Assembly: GCA_022184915.1 (NCBI GenBank)
Contig: JAGTJU010000002.1
Span: 310,001 to 374,000 of the forward strand
Reading direction: 5' to 3'
Length of the DNA stretch: 64,000 bases
From: Myxococcales bacterium
GTDB lineage: Bacteria; Myxococcota_A; Polyangia; Fen-1088
How positions within the stretch are numbered: the stretch's first letter is position 1; every line of letters starts with the position of its first letter. The notes under the pieces are model-generated. The model did not search any database. It worked only from the letters and a program-made list of their open reading frames with translations, and had not been told where the DNA came from. The translations under genes and the position numbers were made by a program. Below are positions 59,096 through 64,000 of the stretch, piece by piece.

Positions 59096-60886
59096 ATGAA
59101 ACGCTTAGGACGTCTCGAATCCATTGCTACGGCTGTCTTGTTGTTTGCTGCCTGTACGGGTTCACCTGGAGGAGGGGATGAGGGGGACGGTGACGAGGAT
59201 GGCCCCGGAGGCCAAGGTGGATCGGGCGGAACGAACGGCGGGGGATCCGGAAACGGCCCTCCCGAACCTCTTCCGACCCCGCCCGCCGCGAACTCGCTCG
59301 AGCGCAACCCGATCGAACCGCTCTCGTGCAATAAGTCGCTCTTCGAGGACCCCGAGTCGTCCCCTCTCGAGCGGCTGACCCGCGAGCAGTACCTCAACAC
59401 GATGCGGGATTTGTTCGCGGGCCTCGTGGACGCAGGCAGCCTCCCGAAGAAGACAGACATTCCGGACCCGCCCCGAGAAGGAAGCTTCTCAAACAACGTG
59501 TTTGCGCAGCTGGGCTCGGAATCTGAAACGAATGCTTGGGAAGCCGCGGCGTTCAAGATTTCGACGGAGGCCGTGAAGGACCTGCCCAAGCTGATGGGGT
59601 GTAACCCGGACGGCAACACCGGCTGCGTCGATACGTTCATCGACGATTTCGGTATGCGCGCCTGGCGTCGTCCGCTCTCGGGCGGAGAGAAAGACGCCCT
59701 CAAGGGTCTTTACCAAGAGGCGCGCGCCTCCCTCGATGTAAAGGGTTCCGTGGCCACGGTGCTCGGCGCGATGCTCAGTTCGCCGCAGTTCCTGTTCCGC
59801 GTGCAAGAGGGTGCGGGTGACGTGGAAGAGGGGCAGAAAAAGCGCCTTTCGGGATACGAGATGGCGTCGCGCCTTTCTTACTTTCTCTGGAACTCCATGC
59901 CCGACGCGGAACTGTTCGCTGCAGCCAAGGACGGGAAGCTTTCGAGTGAGGCCCAGGTGGAGGCTGCAGCTCGACGGATGCTCGAAGACGACCGATCTAA
60001 GGATACGATTCGCCTTCTTCAGAAGGAATGGCTTCACCTCGAACGCCTCGAGGTTCGGTCGACGGCCAGCCAGAAGAGCGACGAGGTCTACCCAAGCTTT
60101 AACGAAAAAACGGAGGTGGCTCTCCGGGAAGGTCTGCAGGCGTACCTGGATCACACCTTCTGGGACGGGGACCACTCGCTGAAAAACTTCTACACGTCGA
60201 CCAAGGGATGGGTTAACGACGATTCCGCTGACATCTACGGCGTCGGGAAACCCGGTTCGGGCAACCTGACGGAGGTTGACCTCGACGCCAGCAAGAGGAA
60301 GGGCTTCCTGACCCAGCCGCAGGTGATGTCCGGATACGGCAGCCAGGTGGCTCAGTCGGCGATCTTGCGAGGTGCGTTCATCATGGAGTCGGTGCTCTGT
60401 GCGCCGTCGCAACCTCCTCCGATGAACGTGGTGAGAGAGTTCATCGAGGTCCCAGACCGGAACGCGGTCACGTTGCGGCAGGTGGTGGAAATGACGGTTG
60501 AGCAAGGGACCTGCGCAGGGTGCCACAAGGTGATTGACGGGTTCGGGTTCCTCTTCGAAAACTACGACGGCATTGGCGCGTACCAGACGAAAGAGCGTGA
60601 CCTCGACATCGACGCCAGCAACGAGGTGGTTGCAACCCTCGACTTGAACGGGAAATACAAAAACGGGATCGAGTTCACGGAGGCTCTCTCCAAGAGCGAG
60701 CAAGCCGCTGACTGCGCGGTTCGGCAGTTTTACACCTTCGCCGTGGGGCGGCCCCAGCTGGAAAATGACGGCTGCTTCATCGCCCCGCTCGCCGACGAGT
60801 TCATAAAAGGCGGCACGAACATGAAGGACCTCCTGGTGAACATCGCGAAGAGTCAGGCATACCGCTACCGCAGCGCTGCCAAGTGA
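59096..60886 (+). CDS. DUF1592/DUF1588/DUF1585 lipoprotein
   Basis: 596 residues; GGAGAA 7 nt before the ATG. Lipobox FAAC, Cys20, then a Gly/Asp-rich linker to about 60. DUF1592 core: LTREQYLNTMRDLFAGL, MRAWRRPLSGGEKDAL, GAMLSSPQFLFRVQ, YEMASRLSYFLWNSMPDAE. DUF1588 with heme-like motif CAGCHKVIDGFGFLFENYDGIGAYQ; DUF1585 at the end (AVRQFYTFAVGRPQ). Unlike the copy at 692-2884 it lacks the N-terminal PSCyt1 CxxCH and is a lipoprotein. Followed 11 nt later by its DUF1552 partner. Confidence 0.88.
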   Translation: MKRLGRLESIATAVLLFAACTGSPGGGDEGDGDEDGPGGQGGSGGTNGGGSGNGPPEPLPTPPAANSLERNPIEPLSCNKSLFEDPESSPLERLTREQYLNTMRDLFAGLVDAGSLPKKTDIPDPPREGSFSNNVFAQLGSESETNAWEAAAFKISTEAVKDLPKLMGCNPDGNTGCVDTFIDDFGMRAWRRPLSGGEKDALKGLYQEARASLDVKGSVATVLGAMLSSPQFLFRVQEGAGDVEEGQKKRLSGYEMASRLSYFLWNSMPDAELFAAAKDGKLSSEAQVEAAARRMLEDDRSKDTIRLLQKEWLHLERLEVRSTASQKSDEVYPSFNEKTEVALREGLQAYLDHTFWDGDHSLKNFYTSTKGWVNDDSADIYGVGKPGSGNLTEVDLDASKRKGFLTQPQVMSGYGSQVAQSAILRGAFIMESVLCAPSQPPPMNVVREFIEVPDRNAVTLRQVVEMTVEQGTCAGCHKVIDGFGFLFENYDGIGAYQTKERDLDIDASNEVVATLDLNGKYKNGIEFTEALSKSEQAADCAVRQFYTFAVGRPQLENDGCFIAPLADEFIKGGTNMKDLLVNIAKSQAYRYRSAAK

Positions 60887-60890
60887 GGAG
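60885..60890 (+). promoter_or_regulatory. RBS deciding the DUF1552 start
   Basis: GAGGAG seven bases before ATG 60898; it overlaps the DUF1592 stop codon (TGA 60884-60886), so a GTG start at 60883 would lie before it and is rejected. Confidence 0.75.
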
Positions 60891-60897
60891 TACGACC

Positions 60898-62256
60898 ATG
60901 AAAGACAATCGTTTCTCGCGACGGAACCTCCTGAAAGCGGCAGGGCTCGGCTCTACGGCAGCCGCTTTGCTCCCGGAACTCAGCAACCCGGCCTACGCGG
61001 ACGGTGCGGTTCCGAAGATGTTCCTGATGTTCTACAGCTACCACGGCACCGTCAAAAGTCGGTGGGGTACTGGGAACGGAGGGCTGACTCTGGGCTCGTT
61101 TCTCAAGCCTCTGGAGCCCTACAAAAACGACATCGTGTTGGTCTCGAGCCTGCACATGAAGTCGGCTGACCTCTTCCCGGGTGACGGCAATGCCGCTCAC
61201 ATCCAGGGTCAGGTGCACTCGTTGACGAGTGCAAAGCACACGAAGGCATCGGCGAACGCAACGCCGATAGCGGGAGGCCCCTCTATCGACCAGGAGATCC
61301 TGAGCCTCCTCATCGCCAAAAACGGAGGCAACCCGCTAACGCCCGTGGATTCGCTGCAGCTTGCCATCTCCGACTCGGGTCCGGGCTCTGACCAGATGAT
61401 GGGTCGGGCCGGTTATCGTAGGCGAGCAGGGGCAATCGTGCCGTTCTCTCCCGTCTATGACCCGCTCTTCGCACACCAACGCATTTTTCCGCCAGGTATG
61501 GGGGGGAATCCTAGCGAGGCCACGCAGCGGAAGCTGATGGCGAAGTTCTCGAAGGGCCAGTTCAACGAGGTGTCGAACAAAATCAAAGATCTTTACGGAT
61601 CGAGCTCCCAGACACGGTTCCAGGCACACGCTGACTACATGTCGGCACTCGAGAAGAGCTTGGCTGCCGTACCGGGAGGCACGGATGCGCCCCCGGACGT
61701 CACCGTCGCGGCCTCAGCTTGTGAATCTGGTAAGGCAGTCACCTACACCAACAAGACGCCTGACGCCAAGGGCTGGTTGAGTACTCTGTCCGACACGATG
61801 CCCAAGCTGGCACACCTGGCGTTGTCGTGCGGGCGCACGCGCTTCGTGACCATCAACATCGAGGCCACCGTTGACCCCGACACGGGGCTTCACGACAAGA
61901 TCCACAACAATGCCTTGAACGCCGAGCCGTTCTACGTACGCACCGCGGAGCAGGTGGCCAAAACGCTCAAGCTTCTCAAGGAGACGCCCACGGCTGATGG
62001 CAAGAACATGCTGTACCACACGGTGTTCCTGTGGGCCGGCGAGCTTGGGAACGGCCAGTCTCACAAGTGGGACGACGTCAACTGGATCGTGGGTGGACAG
62101 GCCGGGGGTGCTTTGCAGACGGGTCGGTTTGTCGAAGCCAACGGCAAAACCACCGCGGACCTCTTCGTGTCCGTTGGCAAGCTGATGGACTCGGGCATGA
62201 CGACCTTCGGTGACTCGAGGGCCTTTACGGGCCCCATCGCCGCCATCAAGGCCTGA
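60898..62256 (+). CDS. DUF1552 Tat-exported protein
   Basis: 452 residues from ATG at 60898. Tat signal FSRRNLLKAAGLGSTAAALLP. DUF1552 body: PKMFLMFYSYHGTVKSRWG, DIVLVSSLHMKSADLFPGDGNAAHIQGQVHSLT, GPSIDQEIL, LMAKFSKGQFNEVSNKIKDLYG, HLALSCGRTRFVTINIE, VFLWAGELGNGQSHKWDDVNWIVGGQAGGALQ. His and Asp residues in HSLT, HIQG and GNGQSHK could bind metal, as in sulfatase/phosphatase-fold relatives, but no activity is known. Operon with the DUF1592 lipoprotein. Confidence 0.88.
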   Translation: MKDNRFSRRNLLKAAGLGSTAAALLPELSNPAYADGAVPKMFLMFYSYHGTVKSRWGTGNGGLTLGSFLKPLEPYKNDIVLVSSLHMKSADLFPGDGNAAHIQGQVHSLTSAKHTKASANATPIAGGPSIDQEILSLLIAKNGGNPLTPVDSLQLAISDSGPGSDQMMGRAGYRRRAGAIVPFSPVYDPLFAHQRIFPPGMGGNPSEATQRKLMAKFSKGQFNEVSNKIKDLYGSSSQTRFQAHADYMSALEKSLAAVPGGTDAPPDVTVAASACESGKAVTYTNKTPDAKGWLSTLSDTMPKLAHLALSCGRTRFVTINIEATVDPDTGLHDKIHNNALNAEPFYVRTAEQVAKTLKLLKETPTADGKNMLYHTVFLWAGELGNGQSHKWDDVNWIVGGQAGGALQTGRFVEANGKTTADLFVSVGKLMDSGMTTFGDSRAFTGPIAAIKA

Positions 62257-62400
62257 ACGCAAGGCCTGAACGAGACCTGTGACGCCGCTTCGCACTGCTC
62301 TCCGGGGCAGCCGCGTGGCGGCGTCTCCGTTTCGAATGCGGGGGCTTGGCCGGGCGAGGTTGAAGTCGAACCAGCCGCCTCCGTCGCCTATGGTTTCGGT

Positions 62401-62871
62401 ATGGGTGAGACAGGCCAGGGACGGGGCCCGATCGGTTCGGGCGGGGGCGAGCCGAACGCAGAGGCTGAGATTGCGAAGGTGGTTACGCTTGCGCGCTGGT
62501 TGGACGATCGTTTCCTGGACCCGCTCTTGGGTTTGGTGCTGCCGGGGGTGGGCGACGCGGCCGGGGCCCTGGTGGGCCTTTACGCGGTGCGGGTGGCAGC
62601 CAGGCTTCGTTTGCCGCGGGTGGTGATCGCGCGCATGTTGCTCAATCTTGCTGTTGACGCGCTGCTCGGGAGCGTGCCCGTCGTGGGAGAGCTCTTTGAT
62701 TTCGTGCACAAGGCCCACAGCCGCAATGCCGACCTGCTTTTGAGGCGCGGGCAGAGCCGGGCGGCAAGGCCTAGCGACACGTTGGTCTTGGTCGGCGCGG
62801 CGCTGCTGTTCCTGGGCGCGTTGCTCCTGCCCCTGGTGCTGGTCGCCGGGCTGCTCGCGGCCCTGTTCTAG
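62401..62871 (+). CDS. DUF4112 membrane protein
   Basis: 156 residues. DUF4112 signature: ARWLDDRFLDPLLGLVLPGVGDAAGALVGLYAVRVAARLRLPRVVIARMLLNLAVDALLGSVPVVGELFDFVHKAHSRNADLL, then a C-terminal hydrophobic helix. Function unknown. It stands alone between the DUF1552 gene and the RND adaptor. Confidence 0.88.
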   Translation: MGETGQGRGPIGSGGGEPNAEAEIAKVVTLARWLDDRFLDPLLGLVLPGVGDAAGALVGLYAVRVAARLRLPRVVIARMLLNLAVDALLGSVPVVGELFDFVHKAHSRNADLLLRRGQSRAARPSDTLVLVGAALLFLGALLLPLVLVAGLLAALF

Positions 62872-62986
62872 GCGTCGGGCCGGAAACACTCCAGGTGCGC
62901 GCTGCCTGGACGCGTCAGGTCGGTTGTTTGGTGACTTTCTCGCACATCCTTGAAACGTTCCCCCTGGAGTGTCATCTCATGCCCGC

Positions 62987-64000
62987 ATGCGGTACGTCGT
63001 CGCGGTGGGGGTGCTCCTGGTCCTCATCACCGGCCTGGCCGGGATCAAATACAGGCAGATCTCCACCCTCATTCAATTCGGGGAGGCGGCTCAACAAGCC
63101 GGTCCACCTCCTGAAGCCGTGGGTACGGCTGTCGCGGGGAAAAACGCCTGGCAGGGCGCTCTTTCGGCGGTGGGCAGCGTGGCTGCGGCTCGGGGCGTGA
63201 CCATCGCCAACGAAGTGCCGGGGGTGGTCAAGGCAATCCGCTTCGAGTCGGGCGCGCGGGTCAAGCCGGGGCAGGTGCTGGTCGAGCTGGATAGCAGCGT
63301 CGAGCAGGCTCAGCTGGCGGCGGCCCAGGCGCGCCTGGAGCTGGCCACGGCGTCTGCGGCGCGTACACGGAAGCTGGTCGAGGGCGGCGCCGCCACGCAG
63401 GCGCAGCGTGAGTCCGAAGACGCGCAGCTGAACACCGCCGCCGCGGACGTGGCGGCGCTCAGGGCACAGATTGCGAAGAAGACGGTGCGGGCGCCCTTCG
63501 GGGGCCGCTTGGGCATTCGGCAGGTGAACCTGGGCCAGTACCTGACGCCTGGAACGTCACTCACCGTGCTCGAGTCCTTGGGCTCGGTCTACGTCGATTT
63601 CACCTTGCCTCAGCAACAGGCCGGGGACGTGGAGGTGGGGGCCGTGGTGAACGTGACGGTTGCGGGTGCCGCGCCCGGAGAGGCCCCGCTGAGCGGGAAA
63701 ATCGCGGCGATTGATCCCAACCTCGACGACCGCACGCGCAGCTTGCGCCTGCGCGCCTCCCTGGACAACGCACAGGAGCGGCTACAACCCGGCATGTTCG
63801 TGAACGTCTCCGTGGTGATGCCCGATCGGGAGCCGGTGGTCACCGTGCCTGCCACGGCCATCGTGCACGCGCCCTACGGAGACTCGCTCTTCGTGGTGGA
63901 GGATAAAAAAGACGACAAGGGTGTGGCCGTGAAGGGGCCTGACGGCAACCCCGTCAAGGTGGCGCGGCAGCAGTTCGTGCGGGTGGGAAGTGCCCGGGGA
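62987..64000 (+). CDS. RND/HlyD-type efflux membrane-fusion protein, 3' end beyond window
   Basis: 338 codons without a stop; the gene continues past base 64000. N-terminal membrane anchor (VVAVGVLLVLITGLAGI), then the biotinyl-lipoyl-like hairpin GVVKAIRFESGARVKPGQVLVELDSS, a coiled coil (QAQLAAAQARLELATASAARTRKLV), KTVRAPFGGRLGIRQVNLGQYL and the beta-barrel AAIDPNLDDRTRSLRLRASL. It should bridge an inner-membrane RND pump to an outer-membrane channel; the pump gene probably lies just outside to the right. Start at ATG 62987; GGAG is rather far upstream. Confidence 0.88.
   Translation, partial: MRYVVAVGVLLVLITGLAGIKYRQISTLIQFGEAAQQAGPPPEAVGTAVAGKNAWQGALSAVGSVAAARGVTIANEVPGVVKAIRFESGARVKPGQVLVELDSSVEQAQLAAAQARLELATASAARTRKLVEGGAATQAQRESEDAQLNTAAADVAALRAQIAKKTVRAPFGGRLGIRQVNLGQYLTPGTSLTVLESLGSVYVDFTLPQQQAGDVEVGAVVNVTVAGAAPGEAPLSGKIAAIDPNLDDRTRSLRLRASLDNAQERLQPGMFVNVSVVMPDREPVVTVPATAIVHAPYGDSLFVVEDKKDDKGVAVKGPDGNPVKVARQQFVRVGSARG

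Overview
This window is high-GC bacterial DNA, estimated by eye as mid-to-high 60s percent GC. It most likely comes from a Myxococcota (Polyangia-like) chromosome. This rests on gene content, not on a marker gene: many lipoproteins with Gly/Ser-rich linkers, a PEGA-domain TPR protein, MopE-type Asp-rich repeats with a MYXO-CTERM-like tail, a C-factor-like short-chain dehydrogenase, Cys-rich repeat lipoproteins, and two DUF1592/DUF1552 pairs. No rRNA, tRNA, CRISPR array, transposase or integrase was found.

Left part (1-8849): a minus-strand run reads from a K+-dependent-type membrane pyrophosphatase (5742-3643) through a small winged-helix protein to a DUF1592 cytochrome-like protein and a Tat-exported DUF1552 protein that leaves the window at base 1. 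On the plus strand are a PAS-PAS-HisKA-ATPase-receiver hybrid kinase and a META-domain protein. A 4-TMS holin-like membrane protein follows on the minus strand.

9088-15569 looks less GC-rich by eye and is mostly cell-surface biology: an M15-like peptidase translationally coupled to a lipoprotein of two degenerate Cu/Zn-SOD-like domains, a Tat-exported TIM-barrel protein, a Cys-rich/HAF-propeller lipoprotein and a PEGA protein. 15917-19954 is a tight catabolic-looking operon (Ldh_2 dehydrogenase, esterase, Nramp-like transporter lacking the canonical metal motifs, SDR).

20014-29286 holds a repeat-rich lipoprotein, a cardiolipin-synthase-like PLD enzyme, a GNAT, SlyX, a PhoX-type phosphatase lipoprotein on a collagen-like stalk with a di-heme lipoprotein downstream, and a DUF2892-sigma-anti-sigma operon.

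29386-36817 is an iron-uptake locus. tonB (+) converges on a minus operon of DUF4856-like lipoprotein, imelysin lipoprotein, HTTM membrane protein and FecA-like receptor. Both outer promoters carry a near-identical 15-bp Fur-type box over recognisable -35/-10 elements, so the two units are probably one iron regulon.

36978-50671 is mixed: a Cys-rich repeat lipoprotein, SDR, DUF1990 and DUF1990-DUF4126 proteins, DUF808, PilZ with a degenerate receiver, a YadG/YadH-like ABC exporter, an NGL-repeat lipoprotein, a nucleotidyltransferase-fold protein, BON and metallophosphoesterase genes, and a Tat protein with a possible phospholipase-C-fold partner. 50924-57359 is a DUF2760-Hsp70-Hsp70/DUF3731 chaperone operon followed by an exported aldose 1-epimerase. 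57537-64000 has the MYXO-CTERM-like protein, a second DUF1592/DUF1552 pair, a DUF4112 protein and the start of an RND efflux adaptor that runs off the right edge.

The best candidates for under-described biology are the metal-ligand-less tandem SOD-like lipoprotein coupled to a peptidase, the Fur-boxed HTTM/imelysin/DUF4856 locus, and the collagen-stalked PhoX with its di-heme partner.
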